NCBI GenBank assembly: GCA_024233115.1
Contig: JACKQB010000001.1
Span: 248,001 to 312,000 of the forward strand
Length of the DNA: 64,000 bases
Direction: 5' to 3'
DNA from: Akkermansiaceae bacterium
GTDB taxonomy: Bacteria; Verrucomicrobiota; Verrucomicrobiia; Verrucomicrobiales; Akkermansiaceae
This document shows positions 9,352 to 18,533 of the stretch, one piece after another. Every line of letters starts with the position of its first letter. Position 1 is the stretch's first letter. The notes under the pieces are model-generated. The model ran no database searches and had not been told where the DNA came from. It saw only the letters and a program-made list of their open reading frames with translations. Position numbers and translations under genes: made by a program.

Positions 9352-11376
9352 CTACTGGATGAAGAGGAATCGTTTCGAGTTCATCATGGCCCTGGCCAGT
9401 GTGGTCAGCTGGGTGGCATTGCTGATCATGGGTTGGTATTGCCGGCGTTCAGCGTCAGTGGGCATACAGCCGTAGACAGAGAGGAAAAGGACATCGAGCC
9501 GCTCGGACGGGGAGTCGGCTTTGCGGAGGGCGTTGGCTAGCACCCCCCTGCCATCGGTGAGTTGCACCACTTCACGACCGTTCAACAGCGTGAGAGCCTG
9601 GGGGATGGAAGCGCCGTAGTCAGAGGCGTCCGGCGTCATCCGGTCGGATGCTCCGAACTGTTGCATAAAGCTGCCGGGTTTTGATGGCGCGGCTTGTTCG
9701 GAGGCCCTCATGAAGGGTCTTGACCTGGTGCGGAGCTGGCGTTCCATCATCATCATGACCATCGGGTTTTTTGCTTCACGCTGTAGCTTTTTGGCCTTTT
9801 TGAAAACCTCACCTGCTTGCCTGTTGAGCTTGTTGGCTTTTTCCGTATCGCCTTCGTTTCTTGCCTTGTCCGCAGCCATCTTGAATTTCCGGGCTTCGGC
9901 CATAATGGCATATCGTTCTTTCTCAGCGGCATCCGATTCCTTATTCAGCGCCACCAACTGCGGGATGGGCATCTTGAAGAGCCCTTCGACACTCTTGACG
10001 TAGGTGTCCCACCGGTATTTGAGGATGTTGTTGGTGGAGTCGTCACGGTCGCCAAACTCCAGGACGAGGAAGGAATCGTGGATTTCCTCGGCTGACATAC
10101 GGCGCAGGACCGGTCCACGGAAGTCATACTGCCCACCCATTTCAGCCTCATCGGTGGCCACGGCACTTTCAAACAGGCGGGTGTGGTAGAGGACACGCAT
10201 GAACTGCCGGACATCGTAGTCGGTGGCTTTCATCACCTTGCAGAGGTAGTCGAGAAGCTCAGGATGGGAAACCCGGGTGGTCTCCGACCAGTCGTCGAGG
10301 GGGTCGACGATACCCCGGCCAAACACCTCGGCCCACAGGCGGTTGACGATGACTTTGGTGAAATAGGGATTGGCGGGAGAGGTCACCCAGTCGGCAAAGG
10401 CCTTGCGGCGTTCATCAGGTGGCACATCTGTGGAGATCGACTCGCCGAAGAGGGTTTTCGGAGTCAGGATGTCACCCGGTTTGCCGTCGTTGTATTGATA
10501 ATCCTGAGGCAGGCGGAGTGGTTTGCCGCTGTTGTCGCTGATGGATATTCTTCTGAAATCCTTAAACATGGACGCATAGTCGCGGTAGTATTTTTTCGCC
10601 ACACCCATGCGCTTCTGATTGCCTTTGCGGGCATTTTTTCCCGGTTGCATCCTGGGCACGCCTTCCTTGTCCATGGTGTAGAGGACGAGCCGGCGTAACA
10701 AGTGGTCAGCCGAGTCACTTTTATACTGGGTGCCTCCGGTAAAGGCGGCGAGTTCGTAGTACTGCTTCTGGGTCCAGTCGTCGAACGGGTGGTCGTGGCA
10801 CTGGGCGCAGCCGATCTGGGTGCCGAGAAAGACCTGCACGGTGTTGCTGACGTTATCGAGCAGCATATTGCGGTCGCGAAGGTAATACCCTACCGCCGGG
10901 TTCTCGGTTGCCATACCGCTGGAGGAGAGCATGGCGTTGACAAACTTATCGTAGGGCATGTTTTGCTCCACGGCATCACGGATCCAGACATGCCAGCCGA
11001 GGCCATGTTTATCGAGTCCGGTCTGGAGGCGGAGTAGATCGCCCCAGAAGTTGAACATACGGCTTTGATAGCCATTGGATTGTACCAGGGTATCAACCAG
11101 GGTGCGTCGTTTGTCCTTGGCGGGGTCGGTGATGAAGGAGCGGGCTTCCTCTGCGGTCGGGATGCGTCCTGAGATACTGATGTAGGCGCGGCGGGCGAAA
11201 GTGGCATCGTCGATCACCGGGTTGGCCTTCACCTGTTTTTCCTGTAAATGGGCGGCCAGCAACTGGTCGATCTGGTTACTGGTGCTGCGGACCGTTTCTT
11301 GGCTGAATGGTTTTGCAAGCAGGGTAGCTGCCGGGAAAAGGCAGGACAGGCCGATGGATGTGATGAGGGTTTTCAT
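9352..11376 (-). CDS. DUF1549/DUF1553 domain protein with CxxCH motif
   Basis: A 674-residue exported protein. I chose the ATG at 11376 because it opens directly into a signal peptide (MKTLITSIGLSCLFPAATLLA); a longer frame to 11454 adds an implausible leader. The N-terminal half is DUF1549 (FARRAYISISGRIPTAEEA; GCAQCHDHPFDDWTQ near residue 190, a CxxCH of the kind seen in this family). The C-terminal half is DUF1553 (WVTSPANPYFTKVIVNRLWAEVFGRGIVDPLDDW, later LLNGREVVQLTDGRGVLA). A charged alanine/lysine-rich segment with coiled-coil character separates the halves around residues 490-560. The separate N-terminal cytochrome-like domain found in many homologues is absent. It is co-transcribed with the DUF1501 gene. 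Confidence 0.9.
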   Translation of the reverse strand: MKTLITSIGLSCLFPAATLLAKPFSQETVRSTSNQIDQLLAAHLQEKQVKANPVIDDATFARRAYISISGRIPTAEEARSFITDPAKDKRRTLVDTLVQSNGYQSRMFNFWGDLLRLQTGLDKHGLGWHVWIRDAVEQNMPYDKFVNAMLSSSGMATENPAVGYYLRDRNMLLDNVSNTVQVFLGTQIGCAQCHDHPFDDWTQKQYYELAAFTGGTQYKSDSADHLLRRLVLYTMDKEGVPRMQPGKNARKGNQKRMGVAKKYYRDYASMFKDFRRISISDNSGKPLRLPQDYQYNDGKPGDILTPKTLFGESISTDVPPDERRKAFADWVTSPANPYFTKVIVNRLWAEVFGRGIVDPLDDWSETTRVSHPELLDYLCKVMKATDYDVRQFMRVLYHTRLFESAVATDEAEMGGQYDFRGPVLRRMSAEEIHDSFLVLEFGDRDDSTNNILKYRWDTYVKSVEGLFKMPIPQLVALNKESDAAEKERYAIMAEARKFKMAADKARNEGDTEKANKLNRQAGEVFKKAKKLQREAKNPMVMMMMERQLRTRSRPFMRASEQAAPSKPGSFMQQFGASDRMTPDASDYGASIPQALTLLNGREVVQLTDGRGVLANALRKADSPSERLDVLFLSVYGCMPTDAERRQYQPMISNATQLTTLARAMMNSKRFLFIQ

Positions 11377-11575
11377 GGCTAAAGAGATCGAGGACCAAGG
11401 ATGTAACTCAAAAAGCGCGTGGTGGTTGCACGTGAAATGAGGATGGAAACGCAAAACTACTTCATCTATGTGCGCTTTTCAATGGCATAGCTTCAAATCA
11501 TCGGCCTCGTAGCCCGTCCCCGTCGTTATCCCGGTGCGCCGCGTTGGGAATCTCTTTTCATATCGGACGTGTCAG

Positions 11576-12730
11576 TTATAAGGCGTCTGCACCCACTTGC
11601 TTGAGTTTGGGGTCGGTTGATGAGAATTTCATCTGTCCCGTCAGTAGTCCGTGTATCTTCAGGACAGGCTGGTGGATGCCGTCGCTTTCGTGGGCCGGCA
11701 AGTCGGGTTTGCGCGATCCGTCCAGCTCAAACCATGCATTGCGCCGGAATGTAAAGCTTGTGGCATCGGTGCCGGGGCCAATGTTTGCGAACACTCTAAC
11801 ATTTTTATTGAAAACCACCAGATTGTGCTCGAACACACCGCCGTGGCAGGGCTTGAACCTGGGGTCTTTGCTCTCCTGGAGAATCCTCATCACCCACTTG
11901 TCCGGCAGGACAAATGTATTGTGATGGACGTGGCCTCCATGGGCGGTGACCCAGGCGATGGGGGCCTCGCTACCGAGAAAGCGATTGCCAGCAATGGTGA
12001 TGTCCTTCGCTTCATAGTCGGTTACACTGGGTCGGAAATAGGTCAGTCCCGTGCTGCCGCCAAGGTTGATGGCCCGCTGGCCTGCCCGGTTGAAAAAGCA
12101 CTTTCTAACCATGATCTTTGTGGTGCCTCCTTTGATCTGGATTCCACTCGACTCGGTGAATTCTTTGTCACCTGTTAGAGTGCAGCCCTCGATGACGCCG
12201 CGGTGGCAACCCACCATATCGATCGCCGATCCCGCCCAGCCTCGGAAGGTGCAGTTTTTAATTGTAAAGTCAGTGAGGCCGGAGAGTTTCAGGGCATCGT
12301 GGTTGCCCTTCGGGCCGGTGTTTTCAATGGTGACGTTTTCCACCGTGATGTGATGGCTCGGTGTCCCGAAGCTACCGCCATCATCGATATTGATACCATT
12401 GCCCGGATAGCCGCTGATGTGGAGGTTGCGGAGTGTGACGTAAGTGCAATCGGACAAATGCAGAGCCTCGGTCCCGCCGGTGAAACGGGGCGGGTTTTTG
12501 AGGTCGGCACCGGTGATGATGACAGGGGCGCCGGCCTTGCCGCTGAGTCGGGTGAGCGTGATGCCGCCGCGGTATTTTCCTGGTGCCAGGGTGATGGTTG
12601 TGCCGGGTTTAGCCGACTTGATTGCCGCACGAAGCTCATCCTGGTTCTGTGCGGTGACGTTTTTCCCAAGGCATGGATGGGCCAGTGTCAGCAGCCCGGA
12701 AAAAACCAGTAAGGCGGATGGTGGATTCAT
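11576..12730 (-). CDS. Secreted right-handed beta-helix protein, polysaccharide lyase/pectate-lyase-like
   Basis: 384 residues from the ATG at 12730, chosen because it begins a signal peptide (MNPPSALLVFSGLLTLAHPCLG). The mature part starts with AQNQDELRAAIKSAKPG and PGKYRGGITL, the entry into a parallel beta-helix. Repeated rungs follow (VTLRNLHISGYPGNGI, ITVENVTIENTG, FTIKNCTFRGWAG, GVIEGCTLTG). The layout resembles chondroitinase-B/alginate-lyase-like PL6 proteins, but I cannot point to a confirmed catalytic Lys-Arg pair. The function is therefore given only as a probable polysaccharide-binding or -degrading protein. The gene is monocistronic. Confidence 0.72.
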   Translation of the reverse strand: MNPPSALLVFSGLLTLAHPCLGKNVTAQNQDELRAAIKSAKPGTTITLAPGKYRGGITLTRLSGKAGAPVIITGADLKNPPRFTGGTEALHLSDCTYVTLRNLHISGYPGNGINIDDGGSFGTPSHHITVENVTIENTGPKGNHDALKLSGLTDFTIKNCTFRGWAGSAIDMVGCHRGVIEGCTLTGDKEFTESSGIQIKGGTTKIMVRKCFFNRAGQRAINLGGSTGLTYFRPSVTDYEAKDITIAGNRFLGSEAPIAWVTAHGGHVHHNTFVLPDKWVMRILQESKDPRFKPCHGGVFEHNLVVFNKNVRVFANIGPGTDATSFTFRRNAWFELDGSRKPDLPAHESDGIHQPVLKIHGLLTGQMKFSSTDPKLKQVGADAL

Positions 12731-12837
12731 AAGGTTCCATACCCTACGCTCTGATTCCGAAGGATCAAGACCCGTTGTTGCCATTTCCCCCTTTGGGGCT
12801 GGCGCCTTGGGCTTGTGAAAAAAAACAGTCCCAGGTT

Positions 12838-13194
12838 TTACTCGAGATCGATACGGCGGAGGCATTGTCCGAGAAAATCAACCTTCTGTTGGAACTTTGC
12901 CTTTTTCGCGGGGTCCCGTGTCGCGTTGAGCTGGCTTTCGGTGCCCTGTTTCTCCTGGCTGAGCCAGCCGCGGATCATCACGTAATACCGGCTGTCGGTG
13001 CCATACGCCGTGATGGTTTCCAGGGACGCCGGTTTTTCCGGGGCCTTGAGTGCCGCCGCGATGGCTTGGACCATCACGCCTATCTTGTATTCCTCCGATT
13101 GCTTGACATCCTCCGCGGTCTCGGCGGCGGGGCAGGCAGGGGGGAGTGTGGTTAGAAAAGTGAGAGCAAGCGCCAGTGTCAGGATGGGTTTCAT
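12838..13194 (-). CDS. Small secreted hypothetical protein
   Basis: 118 residues: a signal peptide (MKPILTLALALTFLTTLPPACPA, cleavage probably after AAE or nearby) and a mature domain of about 95 residues, mostly charged and probably helical. The mature part contains YYVMIRGWLSQEKQGTE and a C-terminal KAKFQQKVDFLGQCLRRIDLE. I do not recognise a family. The real-gene call rests on the clear signal peptide, normal codon use and position in a minus-strand series. Confidence 0.6.
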   Translation of the reverse strand: MKPILTLALALTFLTTLPPACPAAETAEDVKQSEEYKIGVMVQAIAAALKAPEKPASLETITAYGTDSRYYVMIRGWLSQEKQGTESQLNATRDPAKKAKFQQKVDFLGQCLRRIDLE

Positions 13195-13316
13195 GGTAGC
13201 TGTGGTGGGGGTGGATTTTTGAGCTGATGGGTGCGTTTATAGGCCACTGGCCAAACTTTACCAACCACCATCTTCACATTCCGGGAGGAGCGCCTGGCTC
13301 AATGAGGACCGGAAAC

Positions 13317-14930
13317 CTAAGTCAGGCTACTCATGATGGCGAGCAGCAGGTTGACGCCCACGACCATGAGCAGTAGGGCGGCCGGGTAGGCGCTGGCGTA
13401 GCTGAGGATGGGAGCCTGGGCATCGGTCTTGGACGAAACGGCACCCAGTCCCGGAGTGGAGGTCATCGCTCCACAGACACCGCCAAGTGCGGTGAGGACA
13501 TCAAATTTATAAATCAGTGTGGCAATGGCGTAGCCAACGATAATAGGCAACAGGGTGGCGATGATTCCCACCACAAAAATACCTACCCCCTGGCTCTGCA
13601 AAGTGGCCGCAAAACTCGCGCCACCCTTGATCCCCGCACCTGTCAGGAAAAGACACAGACCCAGCTCGCGCAGCAGCAGGCGGGTGGGGCGCGGCACGTA
13701 GCCGGCGACCGCACCAATACGCCCGAAGTGACCTAACAGAAGCGCCACTAACAACGGCCCGCCTGCCATGCCGAGTTTGAACCCGCCAAAGGGAATCATC
13801 CCTACCAGCACACCGAGTGCGATACCGAGCGATAGCGATAGCAGGTCCGTGGCATCGATCACCGAGGGCCGGTGGCCGACGGCTTCGGCAAAGCGGGCAA
13901 GGTTCTCGGGGTTGCCCACGGTGACGAGTTGGTCGCCGATGCTGAGGACAGTGCTGTCGGTGGGCACAATTTCATATTCATAACGCCGGATACGGGAAAT
14001 AGAGACACCGTGGGTGCGCAGCAGCCGCAGCTCGGAGAGCGACTTGTTAGCAAACGCGCGATTGGTGACCACGAGTGTCCGGCGCTCCATATCCGAGTTG
14101 ATGATGGCCGGTGCCTGCGCGCGTTCGCCGAGCACGTCGAGCATCGCCTCGATGTCCTCTTCACGGCCAATCACCCAGAGCAGCATGTCCATCTCGAGCT
14201 TGTCGCCGTGCTGGATGGGCACCAGCACATTGCCGATCATGATGCGGGTGACGCGACAGTGCAAGTGGTCGATGATACGCAGCTTGTCAATTTCGCGCCC
14301 GACAAACTTCGGGTTGGTCATCTTGACGAGCACGGGGACAATTTGATGTGTCTGCGCTTGTTCCGCCTCAAGTTTCTCACCAAGTGCGTGCAGGTCCTTT
14401 TTTCTCAGTCGTGGCCAGAGCTGGACAAAAAGCACGGTGCCGATGACACCGAACGGGTAGGCGATGGCGTAGCCTGCCGACGCGAGCCCCTGGTCGGACA
14501 GGCTGGAAAAATGTTCCTGTGCCGCTGCCAGTCCGGGGGTGCTGGTCAGCGCACCGGCAAAGACCCCGGCGGCAACACTCGGGGATATGTCAAATGCCCT
14601 TGCCGCCAGTGCCGTGGCAACACCTCCAGCAAAAACCACGGCGCAACTGATCACCGCCAACTGTACCCCGGATTTTTTCAGTGAACTGAAAAAGCGGGAG
14701 CCGGCACCGATGCCGACGCAGTAAACAAAGAGCACCAGCCCTACCGTCGTCAACGTCGGGCTCAGGGTGACGCCATAGTGGCCATAGACCAGTGCCACAA
14801 ACATGACGGCCGCACTCCCAAGGCTCACTCCGTAGATGGTGATCCGACCGAGTATCAGCCCGATGGCAATGACGCTGAACACCACAAACATGGGATGATG
14901 CATCAGCGGGTATTCGAAGAGGTGTGACAT
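13317..14930 (-). CDS. YidE/AspT-family membrane transporter with RCK-C domains
   Basis: 537 residues from the ATG at 14930 (MSHLFEYPLMHHPMFVVF); an upstream extension to 14996 lacks a sensible start context. Two homologous membrane halves flank a soluble centre of about residues 190-370. The N-terminal half has GRITIYGVSLGSAAVMFVAL and the glycine-rich AGALTSTPGLAAA. The centre holds two TrkA-C-type modules (KFVGREIDKLRI; TLVVTNRAFANKSLSELRLL). The second membrane half repeats the signature as GAMTSTPGLGAVS. This is the layout of the aspartate:alanine exchanger AspT and the YidE/YbjL proteins. The transported substrate cannot be read from the sequence; no aspartate decarboxylase gene is adjacent. 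Confidence 0.85.
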   Translation of the reverse strand: MSHLFEYPLMHHPMFVVFSVIAIGLILGRITIYGVSLGSAAVMFVALVYGHYGVTLSPTLTTVGLVLFVYCVGIGAGSRFFSSLKKSGVQLAVISCAVVFAGGVATALAARAFDISPSVAAGVFAGALTSTPGLAAAQEHFSSLSDQGLASAGYAIAYPFGVIGTVLFVQLWPRLRKKDLHALGEKLEAEQAQTHQIVPVLVKMTNPKFVGREIDKLRIIDHLHCRVTRIMIGNVLVPIQHGDKLEMDMLLWVIGREEDIEAMLDVLGERAQAPAIINSDMERRTLVVTNRAFANKSLSELRLLRTHGVSISRIRRYEYEIVPTDSTVLSIGDQLVTVGNPENLARFAEAVGHRPSVIDATDLLSLSLGIALGVLVGMIPFGGFKLGMAGGPLLVALLLGHFGRIGAVAGYVPRPTRLLLRELGLCLFLTGAGIKGGASFAATLQSQGVGIFVVGIIATLLPIIVGYAIATLIYKFDVLTALGGVCGAMTSTPGLGAVSSKTDAQAPILSYASAYPAALLLMVVGVNLLLAIMSSLT

Positions 14931-15076
14931 AGCGGGCTCGATGGTGGTGGGGTGGACTGAAATACGGACAGGCCATACAGTTGACCCGCAGTTCAAGCAA
15001 GCCCTACCAATGTGTCTGTGTCATGCAGAAAAACTTCCCCGTGCGTAAACCGTGGCATGATTCCTGCCTGCTCTCA

Positions 15077-17764
15077 TCAATTGCCGTGCCCATGGCGTGA
15101 TGCATCCTCGTCGATGGGTGCCAGCAGGCGTGTCAATACATCATCGTCAAGCTTGAGCTGGGTCAAGGAGGCGGTGAGGATGGAGTCGGATATGCCGCTT
15201 TTCTTTTTCTGCATTTGTTGGATACGCTGTTCGACCGTGCCTTTGCAGATGAGTTTGTGGACGAAAACGGGTTTGTCCTGCCCGATTCGATACGCGCGGT
15301 CGGTCGCCTGGTTTTCCACTGCCGGGTTCCACCAGGGGTCGTAATGAATCACGGTGTCGGCGTTGGTGAGTGTGAGTCCGGTGCCTCCGGCTTTGAGCGA
15401 AATGAGGAACACCTCGGCTTCTCCAGCCTGGAACCTTTCCACCAGATCCTGCCTGTTTTTACTCGCTCCCGTGAGTTTGAGGTAAGTCGTTTCCTGTCCG
15501 ATTAGATATTCTTCAATAATATCCAACATCGAAGTGAACTGGGAAAAAACCAAGACCTTCCTGTTTTCCTCCTTCAAGGTTTCCAGGAGATCCGTCAGGT
15601 AGTCAAACTTGCTGGATGTCTGAGGATTGGTATTTGGAGTTTGAAAATTGGAGTTTACAAGGCTCGGGTGACAACAGATCTGCCGCAGCTTCAGCAACGC
15701 ATCGAGAAACACGATCTGCGCTTCCTGACCACGGATGGCGAGCGCCTGGCGGACGTGTTTGTCCATGGTCGACCGCACGGTTTCGTAGAGGTCTTTCTCA
15801 TCGGTGCCGAGTTCGATGAAATGGGGGATCTCGGTTTTGGGCGGGAGCTCGGTGGCAACCTGATCCTTGGTGCGGCGCAGGATCAGTGGGCCTACTTTGG
15901 TGGCGAGGGCATCGGCGCGCGACTGGCTGCCGGCTTTTTCGATTGGGGTGCGGAAGGTTTGAGTGAAACTTTCCGAGTCGCCTAACAATCCTGGCATGAG
16001 GAAATCAAACAGACTCCACAGTTCGCCGAGGTGGTTTTCGACCGGGGTGCCGGACAGGCATAGTCGGTGCCGTGCATTAAGCTGGCGAACCGCCTGTGAG
16101 ACTTGCGCCCCGGGGTTTTTAATGTGCTGCGCCTCGTCGAGGACCAACAGGTGGAATGCCTGGTCGGAAAACCGGTCAAGGTCACGGTGCAGTAACGCGT
16201 AGGATGTGAGCGCGATGTCGGTGCCGTCGAGTTCGGTGAACCGATGGTGCCGATGGGCTCCCTGAAGGATGGTCACCTTGAGTGACGGTGCAAATTGGGC
16301 GGCTTCGCGCTGCCAGTTTTCCACCACACTGGTCGGAGCGACCACCAGGTTCGGCAGCATGTTGCCTTTTTCCTTTTCCGCCAGAATATGGGTCAGCGTC
16401 TGCATGGTTTTTCCCAGCCCCATATCATCGGCGAGGATGCCGTGGAGTCCGTGGATGGCCAGGAACTGCATCCACTCATAACCCTCGCGCTGGTAGCTAC
16501 GCAAGGTGGCACGAAGTCCTTGTGGGACTTCGGAATGGTGAATAGTGAATGGTGAATGGTGAATTTTCAGAGATGCGATTTCAGGGGGCGGGGAGAAATT
16601 GGGATCGTCCTCGCTGAGGGCCTCGGTGATGGTGGCGGCTTCGACTTTGTGCAGCTTGAGCGGTTTGCCGGTGAACTTGTAATCCACCAGTTCACCGAGG
16701 TGGGTGAGGATGCGGCGGAAGCGGCCGATGGGTAGGGTGATGCCCCTGCCGTCTGCCAGAAAAACAAGGAATTCCTGTCCACCGGGCATGTCCTTGGTGA
16801 GTTCGAGGAAGTTGTACTCCACGAGGGTGGCGAGGATCGGCTGGAGGTCCATCCGTTCGCCATTGATTTCAAAGCCGGCGGAGAGGCTGAACCAGCCTTT
16901 GCCCTCGTCGACGAATTCGGCCCGCCAGCTGGAGGCGTTGAACCTGAGCGGTTTGAGCGCTGCGTCATGAGCGATGGTGACCTGCCAGCCACGGTTTTCG
17001 AGTGCCGGGACGGCTTCATGTTGAAACCTCTGCCAGTAGAGTGTAGGCTGCCATTCTTTATTGTTAGGCGACCACAAAGTGCCTTCATGCGGAGGTGGCG
17101 AAAGCTTTTTGAGTGATGGTGGTGGTTCCTCGGCACCGGGCAGCAGGTCGAGGGCGTAGAGTGTGTTCAGCGCGGTCATCTCCGCTGCACGATCACGTGG
17201 TTTGCCAATGTTTCCCGCAGGGTCGAGTGGATACTTGTTAGCATCGTAGACGGCATAAGCCGTGGCAAATGTCTCTGGCAACCAATCGTAACCGTCCCCC
17301 TCGGGTCGGCGCTGGATGTGAAGTTGAAAGGCGGCTTTTTTCCCGATACCAGTGCCAGGCGGGCTGTCCTGGATGTTTTCTGTTAGTGTGGCGACGGTCG
17401 GCTCCCCGCGCAGTTCGCCAAAGGCCTTTTCCAGCCTTCCGGGACGTGCCAGGTGTTCCAACGCGGCGGCGGCATGCTCACAGCAGGTGCCTACCGGGCA
17501 GGTGCATGAGGTATCGACCTGAAGCCTCCCGTTTTCGAGCCAGAGCGCGATGGTGGTTTCGTTCTGGTGACCGGATTGATCGATGACGGCAGCGGTGATT
17601 TCAACATCACCTGTGTCCAGGCGTTCGGCCGTGCAACGGGTGACCTGGCGGGCGCGTGCCAGTTTGTAACCAGCCGCGACGACCGTACCCGAGAAGGTGA
17701 CTTTCCAGTCGCCTGAGGTCAGAAATCCATGGATGGTTTCAGTGCTGGGGTCACCTTCGGTCAT
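15077..17764 (-). CDS. SNF2-family DEAD/H helicase with SWIM zinc finger
   Basis: 895 residues. An N-terminal SWIM zinc finger (CTCPVGTCCEH, about residues 85-100) precedes a bacterial SNF2 region. Motor motifs are clear: DDMGLGKTMQTL (Walker A), LDEAQHIKN (motif II, DEAQ), SGTPVENHLGELWSLFDFL, VLVFSQFTSMLDIIEEYL, then SLKAGGTGLTLTNADTVIHY and NPAVENQATDRAYRIGQ. It is probably an ATP-driven DNA translocase or remodeller acting on transcription or repair complexes. Two short repeats lie within the coding sequence without breaking it: one before the first motor lobe (residues 400-411) and one between the lobes (residues 702-714). The ATG overlaps the stop of the upstream gene by one base, indicating translational coupling. 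Confidence 0.93.
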   Translation of the reverse strand: MTEGDPSTETIHGFLTSGDWKVTFSGTVVAAGYKLARARQVTRCTAERLDTGDVEITAAVIDQSGHQNETTIALWLENGRLQVDTSCTCPVGTCCEHAAAALEHLARPGRLEKAFGELRGEPTVATLTENIQDSPPGTGIGKKAAFQLHIQRRPEGDGYDWLPETFATAYAVYDANKYPLDPAGNIGKPRDRAAEMTALNTLYALDLLPGAEEPPPSLKKLSPPPHEGTLWSPNNKEWQPTLYWQRFQHEAVPALENRGWQVTIAHDAALKPLRFNASSWRAEFVDEGKGWFSLSAGFEINGERMDLQPILATLVEYNFLELTKDMPGGQEFLVFLADGRGITLPIGRFRRILTHLGELVDYKFTGKPLKLHKVEAATITEALSEDDPNFSPPPEIASLKIHHSPFTIHHSEVPQGLRATLRSYQREGYEWMQFLAIHGLHGILADDMGLGKTMQTLTHILAEKEKGNMLPNLVVAPTSVVENWQREAAQFAPSLKVTILQGAHRHHRFTELDGTDIALTSYALLHRDLDRFSDQAFHLLVLDEAQHIKNPGAQVSQAVRQLNARHRLCLSGTPVENHLGELWSLFDFLMPGLLGDSESFTQTFRTPIEKAGSQSRADALATKVGPLILRRTKDQVATELPPKTEIPHFIELGTDEKDLYETVRSTMDKHVRQALAIRGQEAQIVFLDALLKLRQICCHPSLVNSNFQTPNTNPQTSSKFDYLTDLLETLKEENRKVLVFSQFTSMLDIIEEYLIGQETTYLKLTGASKNRQDLVERFQAGEAEVFLISLKAGGTGLTLTNADTVIHYDPWWNPAVENQATDRAYRIGQDKPVFVHKLICKGTVEQRIQQMQKKKSGISDSILTASLTQLKLDDDVLTRLLAPIDEDASRHGHGN
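15622..15657. repeat. AT-rich short repeat inside the SNF2 gene
   Basis: The segment has internal repetition (TTGGTATTTGGAGTTTG, then AATTGGAGTTT). It closely resembles the complement of an intergenic stretch at 36430-36465. In the helicase it encodes a low-complexity NFQTPNTNPQTS stretch, between the conserved KLRQICCHPSLV and the start of the second motor lobe. Its base composition is markedly more AT-rich than the surrounding gene. I read it as a small inserted repeat that kept the frame. Confidence 0.6.
16532..16564. repeat. Heptamer tandem repeat inside the SNF2 gene
   Basis: Four to five tandem copies of a 7-base unit, RGTGAAT (GGTGAAT, AGTGAAT, GGTGAAT, GGTGAAT). They encode the histidine-rich IHHSPFTIHHSEV just upstream of the first helicase lobe. 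Seven is not a multiple of three, so the array changes reading phase unit by unit. The present copy number leaves the gene in frame. Confidence 0.75.
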
Positions 17765-18306
17765 TATCGGTCATCGTCACGGCGTCGACTGCCCGGGATA
17801 ACCCGTTTTTCACCCAGTTTGCTCTTTTTGAGCAGGGATTCTTTTTTCCCGGAATTTCCAGCCTGGGGGGCGGGTTGGGTGCCAACGGGCTGGTGTGTGG
17901 CGGCTTCATCACCCGAGCCAGGGATTTTTCCCTCCTGGGGCACGCCGTAAAACCGGCCTATGTCAAGTAGGGCTCTATAAGCATCGGCCTGGCCTTGTTG
18001 CTTGGCCTCCTCGCTGATGATGTCTTGAAGGGTGCGGTAGTAAACCTGCTCGTCGTAGTGCGTGGCCAGGTCGATTTCGGAGACCGGGGATAATTTCCAC
18101 ATACGATAAGAAGCGGCAAATGCCTTGTCGTGGTGCTGCTCCGCCATTTGGCCCAGGAAAATCTGCGCATCGTGGCCGTAGTTACTCGCCTGTTCGATAA
18201 ATCGATCTTTTTCCTCGCTGCTTTTATTGGCGCGTTGGAGGAATTTATTGGCGGTCCAGCTCCCCCCGAGGAGGATGACAACAAAGAAAATGAGGGCCTT
18301 TTTCAT
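17764..18306 (-). CDS. Membrane-anchored hypothetical protein
   Basis: 180 residues from the ATG at 18306 (MKKALIFFVVILLGGSW), giving an N-terminal membrane anchor or uncleaved signal followed by a soluble part. The soluble region (about residues 25-120) is probably helical, with AAEHH-type charged segments and a tetratricopeptide-like look. The last 50 residues are proline-, glycine- and lysine-rich and disordered, ending in a very basic/acidic GSRRRDDDR. No family recognised. Its TAA overlaps the helicase ATG by one base, so the two are very likely translated together; no functional link is known. Confidence 0.65.
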   Translation of the reverse strand: MKKALIFFVVILLGGSWTANKFLQRANKSSEEKDRFIEQASNYGHDAQIFLGQMAEQHHDKAFAASYRMWKLSPVSEIDLATHYDEQVYYRTLQDIISEEAKQQGQADAYRALLDIGRFYGVPQEGKIPGSGDEAATHQPVGTQPAPQAGNSGKKESLLKKSKLGEKRVIPGSRRRDDDR

Positions 18307-18533
18307 GATGGGGGATTCTTGCATGCGCGGGCCCTTCGCGCAAGTAGCTAGGTGACGTACCCGAAGTTACCTGCCAATAGAGCCGCATTGCGGGGAAACT
18401 ACAGATTATTAAGCATTTAGGTAAGATTAAGTATTGCTGTATGGCCCCCTTTTCCGCATAATAGGCCAGCGACGGTGGAGTAATGGCTGCACGCGGATAA
18501 CCGAGAAGACCTGACACGAAAATGCCTGGGAAA

